Source: an uncultured Pirellulaceae bacterium
Lineage (GTDB): Bacteria; Planctomycetota; Planctomycetia; Pirellulales; Pirellulaceae
Length of the DNA stretch: 64,000 nt
NCBI GenBank assembly: GCA_905480235.1
Contig: CAJQPP010000031.1
Span: 124,001 to 188,000, forward strand
Direction: 5' to 3'
A program made the translations under genes and the position numbers. The notes beneath the pieces are model-generated. The model did not search any database. It was not told the DNA's origin and saw nothing but the letters and a program-made list of their open reading frames with translations. This document shows positions 26,650 through 35,223 of this stretch, piece after piece. Positions within the stretch are counted from its first letter, which is position 1, and each line of letters starts with the position of its first letter.

Positions 26650-27705
26650 ATGCCCCGATTTTTCGTTTCCCTAATTGTAGTTTTTGCCATGACCTTGCAA
26701 GCATCAGGCCAAGAATCTAAAGACAAAATAACTTACGCTTTGGCGATTCATGGGGGCGCGGGTTCTTCGCCCGGCATGTTCTCTGAAAAAGCTAATCAGC
26801 AACGGTACGACGCCATGGAAGCGGCACTGTCGACAGGTCAGGAAATCCTCGCAAAAGGCGGTACCAGTCTCGATGCAGTGGAAGCGGTTGTACGACGCCT
26901 GGAAGATGACCCGCAATTCAACGCCGGAAGAGGTGCCGTTTTCAATTCAGACAGCAAACATGAACTGGACGCCTCCATCATGGATGGAAGCAACCTCGAA
27001 TGTGGAGCCGTTGCTGGCGTGACGACGATCAAAAATCCGATTTCGTTAGCTCGGATGGTCATGACGGAAACCAATCATGTCCTACTGTCCGGTTCGGGAG
27101 CCGACCTTTTTGGGAAATCCATGAAGGTGCCGCAAGTCGAAAACACATGGTTCGACACACCCGCGACGCTGAAACGTTGGAATGAAATCCAGAAAAAGCA
27201 GGAGAACGCGGCGTTCAAGAACCGCTCGCTGAAACGACGGGATCTCGAAATTGTCGATATGGATACCGGTTCCTATATGGGCACGGTGGGTTGTGTAGCC
27301 TTGGACCGTCATGGCAACCTTGCGGCAGCTACTTCGACCGGGGGCATGACCAACAAACGTTTTGGCCGCATAGGTGATTCACCCATTATCGCCGCGGGTA
27401 CTTATGCCAATAACCAAAATTGTGCCGTCTCATGCACGGGTATCGGCGAAGAATTTATCCGCCGCGCAGTAGCCTATGACGTGGCCGCTCGCATGAAGTA
27501 CCAAATGGTCCCTCTGCAGGAAGCCGTTAACGAAATCCTCACAAACGAGCTACCAGCGGAAGCGGGCGGGATCATCGCAGTTGATAAAGATGGAAACATC
27601 AGCATGGAATTCAGTACCAAGGGTATGGCACGCGCTGCGGCAGATTCCAGCGGCAGGTTTGAAGTGCTTTGGCACTTGGACCAAGCAGAAACTCAGCAGA
27701 AGTGA
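26650..27705 (+). CDS. Exported isoaspartyl peptidase / type 2 L-asparaginase
   Basis: Ntn-hydrolase that cleaves asparagine or isoaspartyl dipeptides after self-processing. The ATG at 26650 gives a clean signal peptide ('RFFVSLIVVFAMTLQASG'), so the enzyme is exported, unlike most bacterial cytosolic relatives. The alpha chain begins 'ALAIHGGAGSSPG' and includes 'GGTSLDAVEAVVRRLEDDPQFNAGRGA'. Autocleavage is expected before the Thr of 'GTVGCVALDRHGNLAAATSTGG', with 'GRIGDSPIIAAGTYA' in the beta chain. All hallmark residues are in place, and the 351-residue length is normal. It has no operon partner. Confidence 0.93.
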   Translation: MPRFFVSLIVVFAMTLQASGQESKDKITYALAIHGGAGSSPGMFSEKANQQRYDAMEAALSTGQEILAKGGTSLDAVEAVVRRLEDDPQFNAGRGAVFNSDSKHELDASIMDGSNLECGAVAGVTTIKNPISLARMVMTETNHVLLSGSGADLFGKSMKVPQVENTWFDTPATLKRWNEIQKKQENAAFKNRSLKRRDLEIVDMDTGSYMGTVGCVALDRHGNLAAATSTGGMTNKRFGRIGDSPIIAAGTYANNQNCAVSCTGIGEEFIRRAVAYDVAARMKYQMVPLQEAVNEILTNELPAEAGGIIAVDKDGNISMEFSTKGMARAAADSSGRFEVLWHLDQAETQQK

Positions 27706-27793
27706 AACGGCCTGAAAATAATGCAGGCGTGGCTAATGCGACCCACGACACCCAGGCATGGTTTGCATCAATTTCCCCTCATCCAACATCGGC

Positions 27794-28516
27794 CTAGGGA
27801 GCATAACGTAGACGCTGCAACAAACTCGTCATGTCTTCGTGAACTCGCATGGTAGCCGTGACCACAATGACCCGCATCGGTCGATAATAGTGCGCTCGCC
27901 CGGCGCCGCCGTTAACGTTCCAAAAATCAGGATGAATCACGGTTTGAATCAAATTCAGCAGCTCAGGCCCAAGATCACCCGCGCCTCCCGCAGCGCGACC
28001 GTGATAAAAATGGCCACTCGTTCCCTGCATTCCGCTGGCAAAGTACATCGCTGGACCCGCGCCACCAATCGCTCGAGCTGCTAGGTGAAAATGCTGATCA
28101 ATTAAGGCTGCCCGATATAATTCATCATCGGAAACGCGGGGTACTGAGTTTGTATACTGAGATGGAGCTTTGCGGCTGGCCCGCTCTTCCAAACGCTGGA
28201 TTTTTTTACCGGCCTCGCGAAGCTTGGTGGCAATTCTACCGCGATTCGCCTGCAATGTCCGAGACCGTGAAAACCGTTCATCCCCGATGACGCGAAGGTA
28301 AAGCGACCCCAAGTCAATGACCGCATCCGTCAAATCCTGACGATCAACCGCGCGGTCCATACGTTTGGAGAATGCCTGAATGTCACCACGGGTTTCGAAC
28401 AAACTCACTTGCGAATTATCGGCTTCCCCATCCTTGCTCTCGGATTGCGCTAACAATTCGCTACCACACAAACAGAAAAGTGCGACACCTGAAAACGCTA
28501 ATAGCATGTTTCGCAT
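27794..28516 (-). CDS. Exported protein with secretin-N-like C-terminal module
   Basis: 240 residues: signal peptide (about 1-23, 'LLAFSGVALFCLCGSELLAQ'), a helical middle with 'FSKRMDRAVDRQDLTDAVIDLG', a Gly-rich 'AARAIGGAGPAMYFASGMQG', and an end module 'LLNLIQTVIHPDFWNVNGGAGRA...MRVIVVTATMRVHEDMTSLLQRLR'. That module has the order seen in secretin N/STN-type repeats of many planctomycete proteins (I.P.sW...GG.G then V..t..vH..i..LL..LR). It cannot form a secretin pore alone. It is the last gene of the 13-gene minus-strand block, 166 bp after a pseudo-HtrA gene. Function unknown. Confidence 0.75.
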   Translation of the reverse strand: MRNMLLAFSGVALFCLCGSELLAQSESKDGEADNSQVSLFETRGDIQAFSKRMDRAVDRQDLTDAVIDLGSLYLRVIGDERFSRSRTLQANRGRIATKLREAGKKIQRLEERASRKAPSQYTNSVPRVSDDELYRAALIDQHFHLAARAIGGAGPAMYFASGMQGTSGHFYHGRAAGGAGDLGPELLNLIQTVIHPDFWNVNGGAGRAHYYRPMRVIVVTATMRVHEDMTSLLQRLRYAP

Positions 28517-28682
28517 GGAAGATTCCTTTACACCAGTTGCCCCTGGCCATGGCTGCTTTGCAAAGCAGCCTCAGCAAACAAATCCTATCGAAAGCAAGCA
28601 CACCCATCAATTGACTTTTCCATAAAAGCGATAAGCACGCGACCGACGAATCAAACACATGCAGGGCTGCCTCAGCTATGGA

Positions 28683-29795
28683 TTAGCGATCGGGCCTTGG
28701 GCGTCGGCGACTTGGCTGAGAACTCATGACATCCTCAGCGTCTTCAGCTACCGGAGCTCCCAACTCCACCTCGAGCGTCTGCTCCTTGCCTTTACGTTCG
28801 ATCACCACCTCCAGCTTGTCACCCGCGTACAAAAGTTCCAATTCAGCGCGTAAGTCGGCCAAATTAGAAATTTCCCGGTCACCAACCCGAAGCAGGATAT
28901 CCTTGGCTTTCAGCCCCGCTTTCTCAGCAGCGGCTTGCGGAATGACGGATAGGATTCGAATTCCATCCCGGCTTTTGATATCTCGGGTTTGTACACCGAG
29001 AAAGGCTCGCTGAACATGTTCGCCAAGTTTCAATTTTTCCAATAACGGTTCGTTACCGGCAACGGGGATGCAGAATCCGATCCCCGAATCGTACCATTCC
29101 ACGCCGCTGGCCAACGATCTTGAATCGGCTGACATAGGCACACAAATCCCGATCACCTGACCAGCGACATCGAGAAGTGGGCCACCGTAATTTGCGGGAC
29201 TGATATTGGCATCCGTCTGAATGGCTCGGCCTCCCATGCGGTTTTTCGCGCTGATGATCCCAGTCGACAAAGCAGGGTTTTCATCTCCATACCCTACGCC
29301 TACCGAAATCGCCCATTGCCCCACACGAACATCCTCGGCGGCTATGAAATCGGGCACCGGCATCTCCTCAACCCCTTCGATTTTCAACAAGCAAATTCTC
29401 CGCGTATCGTCGCGCCCTTTCAGTTGGGCGATCCGTCTTTTGCCGTCACTGGTAATCACAGTAATGGTGGTAGGTTGTTGGATAAAATTGAATGAACTGG
29501 TGATCACGTAACCATCTGGTGAAATCATCAGGCCCGTTGTATTGCCCTCACCCTGTTTTCTGATTCCGCCAATTCTCCCGGCAACGGTGCTGCTCCCGCC
29601 AAAAGATTCAATTGCGACCAAAGCAGGGCGAACTTGTTTAGCCGCCAAGCGGAAGGCCCGCGGAGCCAGCAATAAGCCTTCGGTTATGACCGCTTCATCC
29701 GACGGACCATTCAACTCGGATTGTCCAAACGCTGCCACAGGCGCCGCCAACATTGTGGCCAACGTGAAGAGCCAGGCTTTATTTATTCTGATCAT
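28683..29795 (-). CDS. HtrA/DegP-like PDZ protein with no catalytic triad (pseudoprotease)
   Basis: 370 residues, signal peptide about 1-24. The trypsin-like fold of S1C proteases is easy to follow, yet each active-site position is changed. 'GYVITSSFNF' stands where TNxHV is expected (His to Phe102), 'RRICLLKI' where SDIAL is expected (Asp to Arg133), and 'SPANYGGPL' where GNSGGPL is expected (Ser to Tyr203). A PDZ domain follows (about 265-350, 'FLGVQTRDIKSRDGIRILSVIPQAAAEKAGLKAKDILLRVG' in parts). Peptide binding without cleavage is inferred. The start is 10 bp after the stop of the upstream pseudo-HtrA gene, so the two are co-transcribed. Confidence 0.88.
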   Translation of the reverse strand: MIRINKAWLFTLATMLAAPVAAFGQSELNGPSDEAVITEGLLLAPRAFRLAAKQVRPALVAIESFGGSSTVAGRIGGIRKQGEGNTTGLMISPDGYVITSSFNFIQQPTTITVITSDGKRRIAQLKGRDDTRRICLLKIEGVEEMPVPDFIAAEDVRVGQWAISVGVGYGDENPALSTGIISAKNRMGGRAIQTDANISPANYGGPLLDVAGQVIGICVPMSADSRSLASGVEWYDSGIGFCIPVAGNEPLLEKLKLGEHVQRAFLGVQTRDIKSRDGIRILSVIPQAAAEKAGLKAKDILLRVGDREISNLADLRAELELLYAGDKLEVVIERKGKEQTLEVELGAPVAEDAEDVMSSQPSRRRPRPDR

Positions 29796-29805
29796 GAAAG
29801 GTCCA

Positions 29806-30870
29806 TTATTTTTTGGCGCTGGCAGTCATTGTCAGTCGCAGTAAATCCCGTTTTCGTTTGACGATCATAATGACTTCGTCTCCCGCAGAGATCGTTTTCA
29901 TCATTTCTTGAAACTCACGCACATTCCCAATCTTTTCACCATTGAGTGAAATGATCAGATCGTCGGGCCGCAGCTTCATAGCGTGGGCCGGTGAATTACG
30001 CGCGATACGGTCGATATAGGCAGGCTGATTGCGGCCCCCCAAGGTAAATAATCGAATCCCTAAATCCCCCGGCTCGCCCGTCGATTGCGGTGCGGTGGAT
30101 TCCGCAATTCTTTGCAGATCTCCGGACACAAATTGTTTCAAAATACGGCTGGGCACCGAATAGTTGATGCGTGTGTTCGTTTCGCTACTGTTGATTATTC
30201 GACCAATCGAACCTACCAATTCGCCATCGACATTAACCACAGCTCCGCCACCCGCACCGGGGTTACTCGTGATCGCATCGATCAACACAAGCTCGCCTGA
30301 ATAAGCAACATCGCGGGTATTCAATCGGGCATCCATTTTTGTTCGTAAAGATATAACGCCCAAGTTGACGGACATCCATTCAACGCCGTCGGCAACCTTA
30401 AAGGCATTGCTTAGTGTCAAAACCCAATCACCCTTTCGCCCCACCGGTTTATCTGACAGCTCAAAAAAGTTGGGAGTGGCGATATCAATTTTCAATAACG
30501 CAAGTTGCAATTCGCGCTGCCTTCTCAAAACGGTCGCTGTATGCGTCGTGCCGTCGGGCATCACTACCCGGGTATTTTGGCCGTCCAGATAAACCCCCTG
30601 CATGGTGATAACTAAGCCATCCTTGGAAACCAAAATCCCGGATGCATACCCGTCGACTTGACCTGCCGTGGCACCATAAACCTTGACCATACGTTGTTGA
30701 GCCGAGGTAATCGCGGCTTCAAAAGCACCATTCAAACCTTGAGCGGACGCCATGACTGGCAGAAACGCCAGGCAGGCATAGCACACCCAAACAAAAATTT
30801 GATTAACCCACTGACACCTGCTTGGCAAGCATCTCTGTGTTTGCATCGAATCTATCTTCAAGGTATTCAT
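29806..30870 (-). CDS. HtrA/DegP-like PDZ protein with no catalytic triad (second pseudoprotease)
   Basis: 354 residues with a long signal region (hydrophobic 24-42, end ASAQG). The S1C fold is kept but the triad is gone: 'GLVITMQGVYL' for the His motif (His to Gly92), 'LQLALLKI' for the Asp motif (Asp to Gln122), and 'SNPGAGGGAV' for PGNSGGPL (Ser to Gly207). A single PDZ domain is at about 270-345 ('LGIRLFTLGGRNQPAYIDRIARNSPAHAMKLRPDDLIISLNG' in parts). Its ATG overlaps the TGA of the active HtrA gene as ATGA, so translation is coupled to that protease. It is more diverged than its downstream partner. Confidence 0.88.
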   Translation of the reverse strand: MNTLKIDSMQTQRCLPSRCQWVNQIFVWVCYACLAFLPVMASAQGLNGAFEAAITSAQQRMVKVYGATAGQVDGYASGILVSKDGLVITMQGVYLDGQNTRVVMPDGTTHTATVLRRQRELQLALLKIDIATPNFFELSDKPVGRKGDWVLTLSNAFKVADGVEWMSVNLGVISLRTKMDARLNTRDVAYSGELVLIDAITSNPGAGGGAVVNVDGELVGSIGRIINSSETNTRINYSVPSRILKQFVSGDLQRIAESTAPQSTGEPGDLGIRLFTLGGRNQPAYIDRIARNSPAHAMKLRPDDLIISLNGEKIGNVREFQEMMKTISAGDEVIMIVKRKRDLLRLTMTASAKK

Positions 30871-32756
30871 TGAAGGTTTCCCGCGGGTGGATTAAACAAT
30901 TTGGAATCAACCTCACGAGACTCGATCGCCAGCGTCTTAGCCGTCCACTCGACGGTTTCATCTAAGCCACTCACGACATGTTTGGTATGGGGTAATCGCA
31001 CTCCACCGATCCCTCGGTAGTCGTCCAAGATAAGGCCTCGATTTTCACCCCGACAGTTTTTATCACTGGCAATTTTCCGCAGCACCACTTGAGGTTTTCC
31101 TTGCTTGTCGTAAAGACTGAACCATGCAAAAAACCAGTCCTCATCCTCATCCAACCAAATCAAACGACCAGCCAGAACCCCCTGTGTTTTGTCACTGCCA
31201 TCGAGGGATACATTCCCGAATGGTTCGAAGGGCTGTGCTTGCAACGCCGCCACCATCGCCATCGCTTGCGTTACCCGCGGCTCCATTTTGGCTTCCACTA
31301 AATCCATTGCTTTAGCCTCGCTGTCAGCATCGATTTTCCAGAACTTTTCACCGTCGAAAAGAAAGATGCTTTTTTCATTAGCGGTTTGCCATTCCACACG
31401 AAACCGACCGTCCTGGGACACACTGATTTTCTGCGTTCCCAGTTTCTTTTGGTCACGGAAAATCTCATCGCTAACTTGCCACATTACCGTTCGTGGTTCA
31501 GCGACTACCGTATATTCGCGCCATTGATCCAGCATGCGTTTCGCAGCTTGAGCATTTAGCTGCGGATTCAAGATCACACCCGCCTCATTCATCAAGTGCT
31601 TTAACAAACCGCGATTATCAGGCCCCCCCGATTCCTCTTCTTCATCCTTTTCCGATTCGTCTTTGGGAGGGTTAGGTGAGGGCTCTTCGTCGGAGGGCGG
31701 GACTTGGCCCGGGGGCTGAAAATTATAGGGCAGACCAAACAGTCGCACGTGGACGCGTTGCTCCTGCCCGTCCGGTTTTCGAATCCGTAAATCGGCAGGC
31801 CAGTCTTCGGGGTAGGTACAGATCAGGTTCTTGAACTGGTTGGCATGGGTGATGGCCTGCCCCTCGAATTCCAGTAGTTCATCACCAAGTTCCAGCCCGG
31901 CTACGGCAGCTGCCGAATCAAGATCCAAGGTTGAACAGACAACCTTGCCTCCCCGGTTTGAAAATGAGGCGTCCAATGTTCCGTGTTCGACGATCTTGGT
32001 AGCTAACAGGTCGGGCAGAAAGTTCTTGATTTGATTGATGCTGATCGCATACCCCAACCCCACGTTGACGCGTCCACGATCGCGAAAACTACCGCGACCA
32101 TTAATCCCGATCACATGCCCTTGGGTGTCGAACAACGGGCCTCCTGAATTGCCTGGATTGATGGAACTGTCAATTTGAATGCAATTTCCATAAACCAACT
32201 GAGTACCTTGCCCCTCCTGAAACCTTTCAACACCACTCACCACTCCTAGGGTCACTGTCGGCACTTGGTCCTTGGCCAAGAGAAAAGGATTCCCCATCGC
32301 CAGCGCCCAGTCACCCACATTCACCTGGTCGGAATCTCCCAAAGGGGCCCACGGAAACGCTTCCAACCCCTTCAACTTGATCACGGCAACGTCCCCCCCC
32401 GGATCCGTTCCAATTAATTCCCAGGGATAAAGTTTTCCATCATTAAGCCCGCCAACACCACGCAATCCAGCACCTTCGATGACATGGTGGTTCGTTAACG
32501 CTATGCCGCTTGGATCAATTATCACACCGGACCCGCCTCCTTGGCGGCTAGGCCCATAAATGGCAACAACACTACCGACCACTTGGTCAATGATCTGTAC
32601 CCGCACATTTTCAAACTCACGAATCACTTTCATTTCTGCGTCTGAAAGAGGAGGCTCTGCATCTTGCGCCGATAAGGGCAGGGCGGCCAATAGCGTTCCC
32701 AGCGAAACCAGTATCCAACCGATTCTCTGGCGAATGCGTGCAACAGAACATGCCAT
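30867..32756 (-). CDS. HtrA-family serine protease with PDZ and extra C-terminal domain (catalytically intact)
   Basis: 629 residues, signal peptide about 10-30 ('IGWILVSLGTLLAALPLSA'). The S1C domain keeps the full triad: His91 in 'LTNHHVIEG', Asp122 in 'GGDVAVIKL', Ser204 in 'NPGNSGGPLF'. One PDZ domain follows ('VCSTLDLDSAAAVAGLELGDELLEFEG', about 270-345). A Pro/Glu-rich linker (about 350-380) leads to a 240-residue C-terminal domain with 'FLFDGEKFWKIDADSEAKAMD' and 'EDWFFAWFSLYDKQGKP', which looks like an outer-membrane-lipoprotein-sorting-like beta domain and is not part of ordinary DegP. Periplasmic proteolysis is the expected role. First of three HtrA-type genes in a row. Confidence 0.93.
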   Translation of the reverse strand: MACSVARIRQRIGWILVSLGTLLAALPLSAQDAEPPLSDAEMKVIREFENVRVQIIDQVVGSVVAIYGPSRQGGGSGVIIDPSGIALTNHHVIEGAGLRGVGGLNDGKLYPWELIGTDPGGDVAVIKLKGLEAFPWAPLGDSDQVNVGDWALAMGNPFLLAKDQVPTVTLGVVSGVERFQEGQGTQLVYGNCIQIDSSINPGNSGGPLFDTQGHVIGINGRGSFRDRGRVNVGLGYAISINQIKNFLPDLLATKIVEHGTLDASFSNRGGKVVCSTLDLDSAAAVAGLELGDELLEFEGQAITHANQFKNLICTYPEDWPADLRIRKPDGQEQRVHVRLFGLPYNFQPPGQVPPSDEEPSPNPPKDESEKDEEEESGGPDNRGLLKHLMNEAGVILNPQLNAQAAKRMLDQWREYTVVAEPRTVMWQVSDEIFRDQKKLGTQKISVSQDGRFRVEWQTANEKSIFLFDGEKFWKIDADSEAKAMDLVEAKMEPRVTQAMAMVAALQAQPFEPFGNVSLDGSDKTQGVLAGRLIWLDEDEDWFFAWFSLYDKQGKPQVVLRKIASDKNCRGENRGLILDDYRGIGGVRLPHTKHVVSGLDETVEWTAKTLAIESREVDSKLFNPPAGNLQ

Positions 32757-32780
32757 CGGAGTGTTCCTAAAAAAGAGGCT

Positions 32781-33980
32781 CTATTTACCGAGATTCAAGA
32801 ACCGAGCATTAGCCCAGTTCACATGGTCACTCAAATCCAGATGGCGTCCATTGCGAACCACCAACGAAATTTTCTGGATCCCCGAAATATCTAAATCGAT
32901 TTCCTTCGCTTCATCGCGTCCGCTTAATTGACTTTTCCAAAGCTGAATCCCGTCTCCCCAGACGGATACATCACAATCGCCTTTCCCCGCGGTTTCGGCA
33001 GCAATGCCAACCGTTGCCACAAAACGATTAAACCCACCGGGATTTTCAAACTCAAGCCGACTGGCAGCATGCGTACCAATCCCTTTTCCAAAACCGATAG
33101 CCTTGCCCTGCTCCCACGAATAGATACTCAGGGGCAGGCGACGCACACTTAAATCTCTTTGCCATGTGAAGGGCAAGGTAGCCAGGGGCGTACATACGGC
33201 TTCTAGTGGTTCCAAGTCGGAGAGGTACGAAACACGGTTCGAACTCAAAGAAATCGAAGCGACCTGTTCAAAGGGAATCGCAATACTCGCATTTCCAGGC
33301 ATCCCTAAACTTAGCAACCCGCCCTTCCATTGCGTGACCACACCACTGATTGTGGAACCATTGGTCAGCGTAACCAATCCCCTCGCGCCCTCCGGCAGTT
33401 GGGGTTTGAGATCAGCCGTTACCACGGCGACCACTCGATCACGAGAGACCGAGCGCGAGCGGCCGCCATAATTCATGGTTACTTTGGCATCCGAGATGGC
33501 CTCCAAAATGCCACCGACCCGCCCTTGGCCATCTTTGGTTCGAGCGATCAACACGTCCTCTTCCAAGGACCGATTTTCCAAGGCACGAGCGTATCGGGAC
33601 TGGTCCGCCGCTTGATCAAAAAGTATCCCCCGGATCGCATCCGGCGGTATTATCCACGTGGCGAAATCGACATCCACACGGAACTGTTCGCCATCAAAAA
33701 GCACATCTTTCACACCACAAACGCCACCTGTTACCAGAGAAATTTGCAGCGGCTTTTTTTGCGGCACAAGGCTGCGATTCGCATCGATTATTACCAAATC
33801 CGCAAGATCAAATTGCTTGCCCGCGCCGTACACGACCCCATCCACCACTCGATCGATCGAGATATCTACCTGCTCACCGGTGATCCGAGTCACTGTCACG
33901 GGTTGCGACAACTGAGCAGTGATCGTGTGGGTGCAAAGCAAAAGACTGAGGAGACTCAAACAGACAAGCAGCAATTTCAT
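32781..33980 (-). CDS. Secreted NPCBM-domain protein
   Basis: 399 residues from ATG 33980, chosen because AGGA lies 6 bp upstream; signal peptide 'LLLVCLSLLSLLLCTHTITAQ'. The N-terminal 250 residues are small beta-rich units with repeated phrases ('VDGVVYGAGKQFDLADLVIID', 'GGILEAISDAKVTMNYGGRSRSVSRDRV', 'TISGVVTQWKGGLLSLGMPG') suggesting two or three Sm-like barrels. The C-terminal 145 residues are an NPCBM carbohydrate-binding-type module ('GKGIGTHAASRLEFENPGGFNRFVATVGI', 'CDVSVWGDGIQLWKSQ', 'VNWANARF'). Binding to a cell-surface glycan is plausible. It is 24 bp upstream of the active HtrA gene, in the same direction. Confidence 0.85.
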   Translation of the reverse strand: MKLLLVCLSLLSLLLCTHTITAQLSQPVTVTRITGEQVDISIDRVVDGVVYGAGKQFDLADLVIIDANRSLVPQKKPLQISLVTGGVCGVKDVLFDGEQFRVDVDFATWIIPPDAIRGILFDQAADQSRYARALENRSLEEDVLIARTKDGQGRVGGILEAISDAKVTMNYGGRSRSVSRDRVVAVVTADLKPQLPEGARGLVTLTNGSTISGVVTQWKGGLLSLGMPGNASIAIPFEQVASISLSSNRVSYLSDLEPLEAVCTPLATLPFTWQRDLSVRRLPLSIYSWEQGKAIGFGKGIGTHAASRLEFENPGGFNRFVATVGIAAETAGKGDCDVSVWGDGIQLWKSQLSGRDEAKEIDLDISGIQKISLVVRNGRHLDLSDHVNWANARFLNLGK

Positions 33981-34106
33981 GTGCATTCCTATTAAACGAG
34001 GGAGGGTGAAATTGTTTCGCGATGGCAAAAAAAAGACACCCGCCACAACTGGTCGAGTGTCTGTATTGTCTCGTAATCAACACGGATAAACAGGGCTGCT
34101 GCCTGA

Positions 34107-35165
34107 TTATTTGTCGCTGTCATTACCCGATGTCTTACCATAGTACTTTTCTACAACTCGTTTGTAACGTGCTGGCAGGCGTTCTTTGACCGCATTGTTT
34201 GCTGGATCCCGCGAGCGGTCACGTAACTGGCTCCACGGACTGGCCGGACCATCATCGTAAGATCGACGCACCACACCATTGGAGTTGTTGCTGGCTCCGC
34301 CGGAATCTGATTTACCCTGGCCCTTTTTGCCAGAGGAACTCTTTGCTTCCTTGCCCTGCTCATTATTGGCGTTCTTCTTACTGTTGCAGTTACTGCACTC
34401 TTTCTTTTCCTGCTCTTTGATCAACTTACCGAGCATCGACACAACCTTCTCTTGTTGTGTTTGTGTATTCTCATCCGTGTTTTTAATCTCCAAGCGTCGG
34501 CGCGAGTAATCCATTCTTTGCAGCACATCCGTCATCGTGCCTTCCTCTACCTCTTGTATCGTTTGGATTTGCCGCCAAGCAGCGACGCGAAGTCGCTCGG
34601 GTGCGTTTTCGTAATCGCTAAGGAAAGCCGTAAAGGATTTAATAGCACGTTGGTTTTCCAAGAGACTGGCTTGAGCCACCCCCGAGAAATAAACCGCCGG
34701 TCCCGTGTGCAGTGAGTGGTTTACCATTTCAGCAGAAAGCTTTTCCAAAATTGGCAAGGCAGCTTCATGCTGTTGTTCATTCATTAATGAACGAGCCAAG
34801 AAAAATGACGCATCCGCTGCTAAAAATTTATCTTGGGAATCCACAAACGGCTTGAGTTGCTGGATCGCAGAAGCAAGTTCGTCATCCTGAGTTGATTCCA
34901 AGGCACTCCCATAAGCCGGGTAAATTTTCGCCAGGCCCGAAGTCACAGTTTCCGAACGCGTGTACTCGTCTGCCCACAACTCATTGACGAGCGCCTTCAC
35001 TTCCTGTTTCAAATTGTCATCAATGCTCAAGGCATCCACGTGGACAAGAAAGTCCTGCACAATCTGGTCGCCGCTTTTGGAATCATCAGCGGACAATACT
35101 CCACTGGTGAGGAAAACGATGCAGGTTGCTATTAGAGGCATCCACATTTTCGATTTCAGTATCAT
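34107..35165 (-). CDS. Secreted TPR-like protein with CxxC and low-complexity tail
   Basis: 352 residues from ATG 35165 with AGGAAACTC directly upstream; signal peptide about 5-26. Residues 30-205 form helical hairpins of TPR type ('AADASFFLARSLMNEQQHEAALPILEKL', 'VYFSGVAQASLLENQRAIKSFTAFLSDY'). Then come a coiled segment, 'KKECSNCNSKKN' with a CxxC pair that could bind zinc or form a disulfide, and a Ser/Gly/Asn/Lys-rich linker. The end 'SPWSQLRDRSRDPANNAVKERLPARYKRVVEKYY' is typical of proteins that lie beside DUF4175-like genes in planctomycetes. It is 58 bp downstream of the GQSKS-repeat gene and most likely a partner of it. Confidence 0.82.
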   Translation of the reverse strand: MILKSKMWMPLIATCIVFLTSGVLSADDSKSGDQIVQDFLVHVDALSIDDNLKQEVKALVNELWADEYTRSETVTSGLAKIYPAYGSALESTQDDELASAIQQLKPFVDSQDKFLAADASFFLARSLMNEQQHEAALPILEKLSAEMVNHSLHTGPAVYFSGVAQASLLENQRAIKSFTAFLSDYENAPERLRVAAWRQIQTIQEVEEGTMTDVLQRMDYSRRRLEIKNTDENTQTQQEKVVSMLGKLIKEQEKKECSNCNSKKNANNEQGKEAKSSSGKKGQGKSDSGGASNNSNGVVRRSYDDGPASPWSQLRDRSRDPANNAVKERLPARYKRVVEKYYGKTSGNDSDK

Positions 35166-35223
35166 GAGTTTCCTGCGGTACAAATATAAATGGATGGGAA
35201 ATCTAACGACAAAACAAATATCT

